Source: Chenopodium formosanum
Taxonomy: Eukaryota; Streptophyta; Magnoliopsida; Caryophyllales; Amaranthaceae
Assembly (NCBI GenBank): GCA_024500155.1
Contig: CM044867.1
Location: 9,189,632-9,253,631 of the forward strand
DNA: 64,000 bases
Reading direction: 5' to 3'
The notes under the pieces were generated by a model. That model did not search any database and was not told the DNA's origin. It worked only from the letters and a program-made list of their open reading frames with translations. Shown here piece by piece: positions 49,001 to 61,362 of this stretch; the stretch's first letter is position 1, and each line of letters opens with the position of its first letter. A program made the translations under genes and the position numbers.

Positions 49001-52000
49001 GATGGGAGGGAGTATTGGGGTGGGGGACTGGGGGTGCAGGGATAGTGATATTTATTAGTCAAATGTAACTTTTTAGTACATTTTAGATGCTAGTAAGGGT
49101 TTTTTGTGTGTTGAATTGAACTTTTTACTAAAAGAAATGTATTGGGAAACCTTGACTTAATGTTTGAACCTAGCATTTCCTTGAAAGAGCAACAGGAATA
49201 TGCTCTTCTAGTGAACATCTAACATGGGCTTCTTGGACAAGCATGACCTGTGACTATCAATGATAACTAAAATCTAGAATCAAGAAGCGAAATGAAATAG
49301 ATAGATGGATTATTGATTAGATGTGAGGGGCATATGCCTCAAGTTCTCTCTATTTTACTTATAATCTCTACACGCAATTGGCTTCTGCTCCTTTTTTAGA
49401 TACACCAACTGCTGGAAAGCGCAGGAATCAAGGCTGGAATCTATCATGGTCAAATGGGTAATAAAGCTCGGGAAGAGGCACATAGGTATTAACATAGATA
49501 ATTTTTCTCATTGGTTCAATCTATTACTTGCTGTAATTTTCAGTTTTTATATCCACGTGTCATTCCTCTTTTACTTTCCAATTTTATGGTCTGATAGTTA
49601 ATGAATTAAAATCACTTCCTGTAAGCTTCTGCATCCATATCCATGTATCATATCATTTGTTTTAACTCCCCGTTTTCATGATCTGATAATTGATAAAACA
49701 AAGATTTTTAGTTATACTAATACTTAATAAATGCTGAAAGCATGGCTTGCCCATTTTTAGTGTCAGACTTTCCAAAACTTATTTAATTTATTTATTCTTC
49801 CAGATTATTTATTAGAGATGAATTGAGTGTCATGGTCGCCACTATTGCCTTTGGCATGGGAATTGATAAGCCTAACATTAGGCAAGTGATACATTATGGT
49901 TGCCCGAAGAGTTTAGAGACATATTACCAGGAGAGTGGGCGATGTGGGAGAGATGGTATAGCATCTGTCTGCTGGCTCTATTACACAAGAAGTGACTTTG
50001 CAAAATCTGACTTTTATTGCAGTGGATTGCAAACAGTATGTACCAATTTCATAGAAGCTTCAGAATTTGTTCTCTAATGAATTTGCTGTCATTGTGTACC
50101 TTTGAATTAAAAATCTGAAATTCGTAGGAAAATCAACGAAAAGCTGTTGTTGACTCACTGATGGAAGCACAAAAGTATTGCATGCTGACAATGTGCCGCA
50201 GGAAGTTCTTACTGGAGCACTTTGGTGAAATGGTTCCAGCAGAAAACTGTGGTATGTTACTGAAACATCTTTACTAACTTGAATAGAATACTACTTTCTA
50301 ATTAACATTTAAAATTGCTAAGCTAAGAGCTAACTGTTGATTAAACTCTATGAACAAATATTATTAGTACTTTTCTTTTCTACAAATGTAGTAGTCTGTC
50401 TGATAGAAGTTGCTAGCGTAATTATTATATATTCTCTCATCATTTATCAATTATTATATATTATCGGAGATGGTTTCTAAGACAATGGAATGAAATAAAT
50501 TGTTTAAGAGAGGTTTTCTTTGACTGGATTTTTCTTTCTATAGATCTCCTTAGGTTTTCATAATCTGAGGATATTGTTGGTTGATTGCTTTGGTTGTGAA
50601 ATACTTTAGTTCCATCATACTCTTTACAAAAATTGCACATACAGGTTTGCAGAATTTGATCTTATCTTAAGTTTGTCTACAATTTTCCTGTCAGCACTAC
50701 ACCTTTACATTTGCATTATTTTTCTTGGTTCAGTGAGCTTAGCTTAAGAATTTAGTTCATGCTATCATTTTTAGGTGATTTGCTTTTTCTAAAATGCTAT
50801 GTATGTGTCCTTTGTGAGTCTGGAGAACCGGTTGCAAATATAGTCTTTAATCTTCAACTTGGTTCCTGTGGGTCACAGTCCTCACAGACATATTCAAATC
50901 ATCTCTAATTGACTAACATTAAGCATTATTGTTATTTTGCACAATAACACGACTATAATCTTGAATGAGACACCTCCTTTGATATTATTTTTATTTTTTT
51001 TCTGCAAACTATCAATTCAGCTGTATGGTTATTTATTTTTCTCTAATGAAAGGATTAACACATTAAACCCCAGCTTTTTTTGGGATGGTTAGGCTGAAGC
51101 TTTTGCAGCGAAAATTGGCCCAAGTTTATTCTTGTGGCATGGAAAAAAAGGATGAAGAAAGGTTAGATGTTGGAGGTGAATGAAACCAGCTGATATCTGA
51201 GGGTAGACTTTGCTCATGCCAAAGTTAGGCTAACCAGCAAATTAGCTCTCTAGTTGCATTAGACTGTTCTTGAGTTGAATTAGAAAGTGGTTTATTCAGC
51301 TTGTTGACATGATATTTTTGGCTCTAAGTCTAATCTTCTTATGTACATAGGTGACAGACCTTGATGCCTTTAAATATATGTCCTTATTACCTATCCCCAA
51401 AAAAAAAAAAAAAAAAAGAGTATTCTTAACATGAAATAAGAATATGTGACCACACTCTTCTCTGGTGAGAATTATACCTTTGTACCTTAGCTGATATATT
51501 TCCTTTGCATATCGTGGTTTTATTGGAGTCTGCTTATTCCATGTTAATGCCGGGAGAACATAATAGGATTTTTTTCACATGATGCTAACAGAGGGTGGAA
51601 AATGATATTAATATCATAAATGGAGAGAGGATTGAATAAAGCGAGGATTGAATTAAAGTTTGTCTCTTTTCTGGCTGACAATGGATCTTCTTTGCTAATG
51701 TTATCTATTTTACGAAGTATTGTTTTTATCAGACTTGTTTTTATTGGAAAATTAAATCCCATCTTTATGTGGTTGTTTCTGCTGTTGTCTAAACAACTCT
51801 AAGATCATTTTAAACTATCTATTAGCTATTTAAATATGTTTTAATCACCTGTCAAAAAAAGTTTTAATCATTTTACGTCATGCCTGCAGGAAATTGTGAC
51901 AATTGCACTACTACCCGGAGGGAGCGAGACATGTCTAAAGAAGCCTATCTTCTGATGGCTTGTATTCATTCATGCAGGGGTAACTGGGGTCTCAATTTGC

Positions 52001-55000
52001 CTATAGATGTTCTTCGGGGATCTCGGGTAAGCTCTATCAAAATTTATGCTGCGTTTTGATGATTTATATTGTGGCAATAGAGAAACTTACTTATCATGAA
52101 ATTGCCTTTGTACCCTTTGATCACTTTCGGGTATGAGTGGTATTAATTTCCTTTCTTCAGAATCACTGAATTGGCCTCCTACCACTAAAAGATAATTTGC
52201 TCACTTCCTCGTCAGTCATGGCTCATAGATACATTCTAGTGCTGTAAAAAATGTTGAGGCTCCTACTTTCACCTAAATAACAGACACCCTATGTGCTTAG
52301 CTTTGTATTTCCGTTGAGGTTGGGTTTAAGTCTGCATACATCCAACTCCAGACCCTGCCTTGGGCAGGAGACTTTCTAGAATCGTTTATTTTTAGTAATC
52401 TTGAATTTGAAAGAGGTCTCAGTTTCAAAATTATCAACGTTTGGAGAAGGTTATTGAAACCGTAAAATGTCTCTAGGAAGATTCATCTTGACTGCCTTGG
52501 AAAGGTGCCAATTAATGTGAACGGGAGCAAGAAAAGTCTAGATTATCTAGCTAACAAGTAACATCCCCCAATCTCTGGCATTGGGAATACTTGGCTAGTT
52601 GGCTGTGCCATCTCACCTGGAATGGCTTTTGTACAAGCAAGTATTAGTACATCTAATGCTAGGGGATGATTTTATAGCATTGTATATCCTGGGTATTCCA
52701 TTGGGTGATAGCTGGAATTTTTTGTATCACCTTTGCAATTGATGGCCGGGGACTACAGGGAGATGTTGAGTGTATCATTGTATGGTTGTCTACTGTATCT
52801 CTGTTACATTTTAGTATGGGAAGATCATCATACTTCTCAATGAATGGAAGGGAAGTGGCAGTTTTATAGCACTATGGCGGCACTTTGTTAAGTATATAAC
52901 ATTGCTTTTTGCTGAGCATGGGAGACAAACTCTTGGTTATTCTAGTGTTCCTAAGAGGAAGGAGAAAATGTGTGTGACTATTACTTATGACCAGATAGTC
53001 TCTCAGGCTGACTTGTTGGTTAAGATGCATGGTGTGAAGTGCTCATGTGCTTTTCTGACTGTTCTCGGGTGTTCCATGGATTTCTTCAGGATCACTTCTA
53101 ATTGTTATTGTAAACTTAGGTTGACTTCAATGTTCAAGTAAATGGATGTGTCAAAGTTCTAGTCTTGTAGCCTATTTTGAAAGGATATGGGGAACTTCTT
53201 GGATTATAGTCGATGTCCAGCCAAAGTTTCCCCATAAATGGTAGTTATTAGACATTGCTTTTCTCATATTAGAATATCCACTATGCCCATTAACAACATT
53301 TTCATCATCTCATATGCTGTCCAGCCTGTCCTTGGCTTTTGGGATTCGTTAATTCTTGGAAAACCATGATACGAAGTAAAAAGGATAAACGACTATTTAA
53401 TAGATCAATGGCTAACATTTCACTATCCTTGAGTATTTACTTCTCAGTGCGTTTTGTGTGCTGCTGGCCACACTATGTGGCTGCTTATAAAAGAATAAAG
53501 TAACCCCTATAACACTGACCAAGTAACCCTTGTAATAATGACCAACTAACCCCTATAACACTGACAAAGTAATTAACCCCAACACTGACCGAGTAACCCC
53601 TATAACACTAACGAAGTAACCCCCATGATGGTGTAGCTGGCCACATATAAGACTTTGTGTTTACCTCTACTCTATATCTCTGATGCAGTCACAATCTCAT
53701 TAGTGATGGCCGAATCACGCTTGCAGCAATGCAGATGGTACATGGCCTTCATGTTCAAAATTTGCTAAAAAAAACCTTTACATTGTGGTTGCAATGCGAT
53801 CATGCAGAAGAGATTCAGCTGCCCCTTTTGACTTGTGCATTTGACCCTAGATCTTCTTTCTTCTATGTACTAAATTAGGCGGTGATTTCTGTTTGATTAG
53901 TGCCAAACTGCCAACTAATAGTCAAAAGTAAATATCATAAAAAAAATTAAAATAAAAGAAGTATAAAGTAACATGGATTAACGTGGTTCGGTCAATGTGA
54001 CTAGTTTGTAAGTAGGGTATTGTTTTTTATTTATTTATTTATTTTACATTCAATGGAAGAGACAAGAGGTTTATAGAATTTTTTGTTATTCTATTTTTTT
54101 TACATAGGCTTAATTGGTTGATCACCCTATGGTTTCCTATTACAAGATAATAAACCTGTAGAAACCTTAAATATTCCCTTAGAAATAATCCAATAGTTTT
54201 CACGAGCAATAACAGGCAAGCCATGATACTAGAGACAAACAGGTTGAGAAATTTCACTAAGGCCCCGTTTGGTAGGGTGTTAAACATTTTCAGATGAAAA
54301 TTATTTTTCATGGAAGACCTTTTACATTGTCAATTACTTCAACTGTGAGGGAAAATGTTTTCCCTCCACTTGTGATGAAAAATGTTTTCCTTCTAAATTG
54401 GGGGATAAATGTTTTCAATAAGGTGGAAAATGATTTTCCACCCCAAATTTTACATTTTAATGCTTTACACCAAACCAAACAATGTAAAATGGGAAAACAC
54501 TGTTTTACCCCCTACCAAACGGAGCCTAAGTGCATTTTAGAAAGTTGCCCTCTTGGGGAAAAACTGCAGTCCATATTCCTCCCTTTATATGCTAGATTTC
54601 AAGGCACCATTAAAACTCCACAAGCTATTTATTGATTCCTACTTTTGTTTGTTTGTAAAGAAGTCCATGTCAATGATGATTTGGTTTGGTAGGATTGGTG
54701 ATTCGGTATTAATATTAGTTGCTGTAAATGGTACAGGAGTAAAAAGTCTTGCTTAACCGTTAATTTGTTCCTATGTTTAATAATCTAGATTTTTTTTTCA
54801 TATCATTGTATCCGTCTTTCTTGTTCCTTGAACTCTGATGATATTTTCCTTTAATTTTGTTTTCAATTTGCAGTCAAAAAAAATAGTTGATGCTCAGTTT
54901 GACAGGCTTCCACTGCATGGCCTTGGGAAGGCATACTCTTCAAACTGGTGGAAGTCGCTAGGCTCTCAATTGATTTCTCATGGTAACTCAAGGATTACTT

Positions 55001-55341
55001 ATATTATTAATCGTGATTTAAGTATATAAAATGCTTGGAAATTTCTAGTCTCTTCATCATCAAAGCAAGACATGTCATATTGAAAGTGTCTTTCACTGTC
55101 ATGCAGGATTTTTTCATCAGATTAATATTTAATTTTTTATTGTAGTAATATACAGTTATACACATGGCTGTATAATGTCATCAAATATACTACATGCTCT
55201 GCAACTAGTAAATATCTTTGATCTGCAAATACACTGAGTTGACTAAGATTCATCACTTGCAAAGGACTGCATGATCTGCATACATTCTGTAGTGAACAAA
55301 ACAACTGAATTCGTTTTGTGCATTTATCACTTTGAGGTTCA

Positions 55342-55379
<38 letters not shown>

Positions 55380-56746
55380 GAAACATGTTCATCTTGTTTT
55401 TATGTGGACATATTTTTAAGAAAATGAGGGTATTGTTGTGCCTGCCTAGTTCATTTTTTTTCTTGTTTTTTTATGATTTTTTTAACTGTTCTTTTTATTT
55501 TATTATTATTTTTTTTTAATTGTATACGGTAGTAGATAAGATCTCTGTTTCTTGGTATGTTCAAAGGCTAACTAGTAACAAAACACAGGTTATCTGAAGG
55601 AGACAATTAGTGACGTTTACAGATTTGTGAGGTGAGTCATATATTTATGCATAAACTAGTCACAGACAGGATAGCTTCTTCGTCTATATTACTCAACATG
55701 TCTTCACCCTTGAGTTACTTAGTCTTAGCTTCTGTTAACTTTTGGGCATGTTTCTTGTTCATTGATTCTTGATGCATTAGTGTCAGCACCAAAGGAGCAC
55801 AATATCTCAAATCTGCAGGACCTGATCATCAGCCTCCTTTGATCCTGCCTATAATTGATGAGATGTGCGAGGAAGATGAAGGTGCACCAGGTCAAGTTGA
55901 AGGCTTGAAAACTTTGACTTCCTCCGAATGTGAAGGATTAACAGAGGTTGGTCATGTTAGTGTGTGAAATACTTTTACATGATTACATGGTAGTAGTAGG
56001 CTATGTGTTATTAGTATGTCGCTGTCTTTTTTGCATGTGACTATGTGAGTGAAATACGTCATAGGAGGCAAAGGTGAACATATGCATAGACATATCTTAG
56101 TTGCTAACTTGCTATGGGGTAGGAATATTTATCTACATTACATTCTGAAAGTTTTGGTCAATCAATTTTGGATTTTCTACAAGATTAGCACCATTCAGCA
56201 TACAAGTGCTTAATTTGGGTACTTGGTAGAATATGAAGGTATAGTGAGATCCATATCAGAGTTTATCTATGTTGATTGTTACACGATTGAATCTCCAACA
56301 CTTTTCTATTTTATCCGTTTTTTATATTTTGAACTTTTATGTCATATTCTGCATTTAGGCTGAGGTTCAACTTTATCACGCACTTTTAGAAGAGAGGGCA
56401 AAGCTTGCAAGAGCCACTGGAACTGCTCCGTAGGTTTTCTTTGCTTCTTTATATTTTGGCAAATGCTTTGAGTTTCATCAACACACACCAAGGAGACCTT
56501 TTCGGGGCCTGAAGATATTTAAGCTTCATAATAAATGTAGTTTATCTTATCTGTAGTTTAATTCTGCAGGTATGCAATCTGTGGTGAGGCCACTATTAAA
56601 AAAATTGCATTGGTTAGACCATCTACGAGAGCAAGATTAGCGAACATTGATGGTGTCAACCAGGTGTGTCAGCTGATAACTAATATATGTTTCTCTGTAG
56701 CAAGCAACTCTTTCGACTAAATAAAGGGTTTTTATTTCTGCTTTCC

Positions 56747-56809
<63 letters not shown>

Positions 56810-59588
56810 ATTCTGATGGATAATCTACTACAGTATTATTGCTGATTTACTGTCTAGCGTCTTATCCTTAGTAAAGTACTAACTGTGAAGTCATTTTGAA
56901 TTTCTCTCATTCTTTTTTCGAATTATGAGCTTTGATCCATCAATCAATACTCTTAGTTTTCCACATTATGTTATATGTATAGAGTTCATACTTTGCCGTA
57001 AGGCTGGCATTTAATTCAAGGTTCTTTTTGACATGGTACAAAATAATTTCTTTGGTTTGATGACCAATAACTAGAGACTTCATTTTTGAAACTGTGCAAG
57101 CCCCCAACCACCGCCGCCAAGTCGCCAACCCTGCCTAACGCCGGCCCCGGCTCCTAGACCCTCGCTCACGCCGCCGGCGCTGACGTTTCCCTCCTCACCG
57201 GTAATTAACCTAACCTCCACAAAACAAGACCATGAAGCCTAAAATAAAAAACCCAGCCGCACCGCACAAACCCCCCAATCGGCCCTCCCCCACCCTCGGA
57301 ACCCTAGCGACTAGATTACCAGTTGAAAGCGAATAACCCCTAAAGTTCGGATTATCTAAAAATAATCCAAAGTTGGGATTATTTTGAGCAAACCGGCAGT
57401 AGTTGGGATTATTTTTGTCAAATTTTTTAGTTGTTACTTGTGAATTCTGATTACTTTCAAAGGAGAAAGAGGCTGGGTTGGGGTAAAATGGTAGTATTTG
57501 TTTGACACGAAGGAAAAAATTAAAGTGGAAATAACTATATGGAACAACCCGAAACAAAAAGTGAGAACAACTTTATGAAATAATGAAATGGATGGAGTAT
57601 ATGCTAAGGGTGTGCTTGGATTGTGGTTAGTAATTGAAGGAGAGGCAAAACAAAGGAAATGAACAAGGATGAAGGTGATGCTAGATCCTAGATGGGATAT
57701 AGTGATGGTGTAAGGACAGAGGGTGGGAGAATTTTCACCTCATGTTGGTGGTAGGGAACTAATAGAACTATTAACCCCTATACAAGGGTGATTCCCCCAT
57801 TCCTCCCTCCTACATAATCACCACTGCCATTCATCTCCAATCTCTTAATTTTGTTTCCTATTACCCCTTTTATTCATCACTTTCAATCCAGGCATGGCCT
57901 TGGGTGCAATTCCTGTTAGAGTAATTTATAGCGAGTAAGATGCAACACTGTACAGTAAAGCAGTGACTTCAATGATTTTCCAGTGGTAATTAACTACCAC
58001 ATAACAAATTAGTTTCTCTTACTTGAGACTTTTTGATTGCTGAACAGCTTCTCTTGTGATAGGTTTTTAATCATTAAGGTATAGAGTTTTTGGCTGAAAC
58101 TGTTGTAAAATGTTGCAGCATTTTGTCACCACATATGGGGATCATTTTCTTCAAGCTATTCGGCATCTTTCACAAGATCTTAATATGTCATTGGATGGAG
58201 AATTGAGCATACAAACTGTTTCAGTGAAAAAGGTGACTCCTGTTCAAACCCTTCCAAAAAAGCTTACCCCAGCAAAGTTTGAAGCTTGGAGGATGTGGCA
58301 TGAAGACGGACATTCGATTGAAAAAATTGCTGTATGCTATTTTATTTAAATGCTCTCTTTTTTTCCTTGCTGTACATCTCTTTGAAGTTTATATTTCCTG
58401 TTGATTTCAGTTCAGAAAATTGCCTTTGTAAGCTGGGGTATCATGCATTGCATGTGTTTTTGTGCTTTGTAATACTGTGTATGGTAGGCCACTGATCCCT
58501 GCTAGAGGAAGGGGATTAGTCCCCTCTGTCAGGGGTGAGGATTGGACCTGTGTCCAGTCTCCAGCGGGAATTTGAGTCGATGACCTACCCTGATCCTCAG
58601 TGCATGTGTATGGTCATATTTTTAGTGATACTTTGTGTACATATATTACGGAATACACCTGCTAGCTGCTACGATTTCTGGCTCTAACTTCCTTCAATGA
58701 CAGAACTTCCCTGGTAGATCTGCCCCGATTAAAGAAGGAACTGTCCTCAGTTATCTCCTTGAGGCTTTTCAAGAAGGCTTAGCTACTGATTGGCCTAGGT
58801 TTTGTGCTGAGATTGAACTTACACCCGAAATGTTCACTAGTATATTGGATGCAATTACAAAGGTTGGCTCAACTGAAAAATTGAAGCCCATTAAAGATGA
58901 ATTACCTGAAAATGTGAGTTCTGTACAAAAAATATGTGTGCTTAGTCATGATTTAATTTATTGAAAGCTGAACTCATGAGCTCTGTTTTTGTGTAAATTT
59001 TTCTGATGTCTTACTAAAATGAGTTACTGATGCCAGGTAAATTATTCGCATATAAAAGCTGGTCTTACAATGCTAAGCTGTGGTATCTCTTCTCCGTCAG
59101 AGCTTAAGCCTCTGGATGAAGCAAATGAAGTCCCTGAAGCAGCTGAATCATCACCAAACTCTTTGGCATCGTGTCTTGCTGGAGAATCTTGTAACTTAAA
59201 TCATAAATTGCCAAAGAATATGAAGGATGAAGAAACTGATTTTGATTGTGATATGCTTCTATCGAAGCGTTGCAAAGTTGATAAAGAAAATGATTATTGC
59301 AGTACAATGGCAGCCACTCAGAGTTCTATAGTAGAATTGATTAAAAACTATGATGATGGGGTGTGTTTCCTCTCTTAGTCAACATTACCCTGCAAATAAA
59401 ACCGAAAATGAAAAAGAAAATGCTTAAGCATCTTATGTATGACTAACTTCTGATTTCTGCAGGTTGCTTTGCACGATATTATGCAGCACTTCAAAGATTC
59501 AAGTGAAGAAACTTTACGGACATTGCTTGTTGACCTTGAAGGTGAATTTGTGATTTACCAAAAGAGCGGTGTATATAAGATGTTCTAG
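43006..59588 (+). CDS. RecQ-family ATP-dependent DNA helicase, complete, 20 exons
   Basis: A 3'-5' DNA helicase of the RecQ family, expected in the nucleus in recombination and replication repair. Exons: 43006-43023, 43206-43318, 44385-44460, 44541-44683, 45243-45329, 47434-47517, 48459-48666, 49400-49485, 49804-50035, 50128-50251, 51890-52026, 54874-54982, 55589-55631, 55781-55946, 56359-56429, 56570-56663, 58119-58331, 58704-58913, 59037-59360, 59463-59588. All joins keep frame and give 887 aa. Visible motifs: FRPYQ (motif 0), Walker A ATGSGKS (36-42), DEAH (133-136), SLTATAT, AFGMGID, QESGRCGRD (314-322), zinc-site Cys372/390/393/396, an HRDC-like region (about 543-615) and a C-terminal helix-turn-helix (about 640-710). 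The start MELTLK fits the short N-terminus before motif 0. There is no exonuclease domain. It resembles WRN-type plant RecQ helicases; which paralog is uncertain. Confidence 0.93.
43954..44213. mobile_element. Possible MITE in RecQ intron 2
   Basis: The left end CTTTGTTTAGAT and the right end (CTTTGCTTGGAT on the other strand) are inverted. The left half is GGAAGGGAA-rich and the right half CCTTCC-rich. No clear target duplication. Confidence 0.4.
45591..45666 (-). mobile_element. Tiny SINE-like 3' stub with 17-bp target duplication
   Basis: gagataagctgctatta occurs at 45591-45607 and 45650-45666. The 42 bp between read, on the minus strand, gggactaaggctttgttg and then GTT repeats, a tail often seen on plant short retroposons. 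Only the 3' tip was inserted. It lies in RecQ intron 5. Confidence 0.75.
46438..46764. mobile_element. Stowaway MITE in RecQ intron 5
   Basis: 327 bp with ends CTCCCTCTGTCTC and CTCCCTCCGTC (other strand), flanked by TA (46436-46437, 46765-46766). The match to the Stowaway consensus is very good. Confidence 0.9.
46790..47260 (-). mobile_element. Probable Copia-type solo LTR in RecQ intron 5
   Basis: On the minus strand a TATA-type tgattataaatagg (near 47035) is followed by a leader ending in tgattatcaatacaa, a layout common in plant Copia LTRs. No coding region is attached. Exact ends and target duplication were not resolved. Confidence 0.4.
53498..53632. repeat. About 23-bp minisatellite in RecQ intron 11
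   Basis: Five to six diverged units of aagtaacccctataacactg plus acc. Located in the 2.8-kb intron between the zinc-site exon and the following exon. Confidence 0.85.
54261..54526. mobile_element. Tourist-like MITE in RecQ intron 11
   Basis: 266 bp with inverted ends GGCCCCGTTTGGTAGGG and GGCTCCGTTTGGTAGGG, flanked by TAA on both sides (54258-54260, 54527-54529). Inside, gaaaa(c/t)gttttcc words form further inverted repeats. Confidence 0.88.
55338..55395 (-). mobile_element. Possible poly(A) retroposon stub in RecQ intron 12
   Basis: gttcatctt flanks a run of about 31 T plus ggaaacat. On the minus strand this is a short tag plus poly(A) between 9-bp duplications. It could also be a chance repeat beside a T run. 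Confidence 0.4.
56751..56807. repeat. (AT)n microsatellite, about 28 units
   Basis: Uninterrupted AT dinucleotides in RecQ intron 16; likely polymorphic. Confidence 0.95.
57095..57895. other. Transposon-like insertions in RecQ intron 16
   Basis: 57095-57310 is strongly GC-rich (cgccg, ggccc words) against an AT-rich intron and looks foreign. 57350-57420 repeats agttgggattatttt. 57606-57895 has inverted ends AAGGGTGTGCTTGGATTG and AAGGCCATGCCTGGATTG and may be a MITE without a clear duplication. No coding function is supported. Confidence 0.45.
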
Positions 59589-61362
59589 TAAACAATCGGC
59601 ACCTCAGTGAGAAATATTTTGTAAAAAACTGATTAGTCATCACTGATATTTCTGCCTGTAAATCAGTAAGTCTGCATAATGTTTTTGTAATGAAAAATGC
59701 TGGTTATCTATTGTAAAAATACATGAAGTATCATCCTTGTGTGATCAGGCTCATCTTATAAAAGAATTCCCTATTCTCGTGTCTATTGAAAGGCTATACA
59801 TATACTTCATGTTAATTCTTGATAGGTTCACATTATAGATCTTCTGACATGCCTTTGGATGTTAGATTGTCAGTTTTATGTTTGTTCAGGAATCTTAACT
59901 CTTAAAATTTCAGTAGACACTAGATAGGCCTGTATCTCCGACTTGTATTCTGTTTGAGGTTTTAATAAACTTTCTCTAACAAAACTCGATTTTATTCTTG
60001 TCTCATCTATCCTCTGGAAGGACATGCTAAACATAACATGATTAACATCATCAGCAAACTAAATTATATGATCTACCGATCGAGCAATATATCTCTCTAA
60101 TCCTGTTTAGTTATTGGTTGGGAAGGAAGGACAAAAAAAAAATCGATCCCATTTTTGTCCTGTTAGCTTGTTGGGCTACTGCAATATAATGGTGCATCAG
60201 GGGTAGCCTTCTGTCCCTTATGTTTTTTGTTTTTAAGAAATAAACATCCTTATTTTTGGTCATCAGCAGATTAGCATGTTGCTAGCGGGTTGATTAGGAA
60301 GCCTCCTGCCTTGCAGTAGCCAGTAGGGTGCCTTGGGTTCGGTCGGGTTGTGTATTGCAATAGTCCCAAATAATACAATATCAAATGAATTAGTAAAATT
60401 GTCAATATTACCTAGGAACTTTATTTATAAGTTAAATTGACATAAATTAAGACACTAACAACACCCATTAACATGAATAGATGAAGTTAATACTAGTAAA
60501 TAAATTAAACAATCACAAGAATGGTCTTTGGAGACCTAGCTTGCATGTTGTTGAGTGTCTTTACTCTTTAGTAGATTGTTCATTTCAGCAAGGGTAGGAG
60601 CTAGACCACCGCTTTCTCTGGCCCATTGCTCAAATAAAGTTTTTACAAAATCCTTAGTTACTCACCTGTTCCGGAAATACGTAGGAAGAATTCGTAAAAC
60701 TACGTTTCCATCGATAATTGTGCAAGAAAAGCACTTTGAAATTGTTGAACTCACCTGCCCAAGGTTGAGCCATGGGATTTGACGGAGAGAATCCTTTAAG
60801 GAGGTTGAAAAAGTTCTTTCTAAATATCGGTCAATTTAATTATAAAGACAAGTTCACGTCAATGGTTGTTGTTGGATCATAATTCATGTCAATAAATGTA
60901 ATTTTACTTATTTATATTAAAGTCATTTAATAATTTTTTTGTAGTGTCGTTGAGAGAACTTATTTTGACAATAATGAAACATAGATTCATCAATTTTAAA
61001 ATTGTGCAGTGTGTCAAGTAGCTAATTGAAAATTAATTGGAAAATCAAACCCTTTTCCCCTCTGCTGCCATGATTTGTAAGCAATTGCACAAAGCATAAC
61101 AATGCATATATCGTCTATGATACAGGTCAGAACAAAGAAATTTCAATTCTGAAATACTACTGAAGATCTGCCACATTAAGTTTAAACATACACATATATA
61201 CCTGCACAAGATTAAAGAGTTTTGTGTTCCACAAATATTACAACTCATTAAACTTGAAGTTAACTGCAAATAAACACTAAAATTTTAACATGGAACTGTT
61301 TGCAACAAGCTTAATAATATCCCTCTATACACAGGCCTTAGAAAGAATCTCTTTACTAGGAT
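59589..61362. other. Convergent intergenic region between RecQ and the kinase gene
   Basis: Holds the 3' UTRs of both genes. On the minus strand, 60545-60835 contains a short open piece (MAQPWAGEFNNFKVLFLHNY and on) and another reading FVKTLFEQWARESGG. These look like a decayed gene or transposon fragment, which I cannot identify. The remainder is AT-rich and shows no feature. Confidence 0.4.

Noticed and set aside
52902..53141. 79-codon frame in RecQ intron 11
   Set aside because: No homology recognised; the flanking helicase exons splice across it in frame.
57210..57557. 115-codon minus-strand frame in RecQ intron 16
   Set aside because: It spans a GC-rich insertion and an imperfect repeat; no family is recognised and no splice partner is visible.
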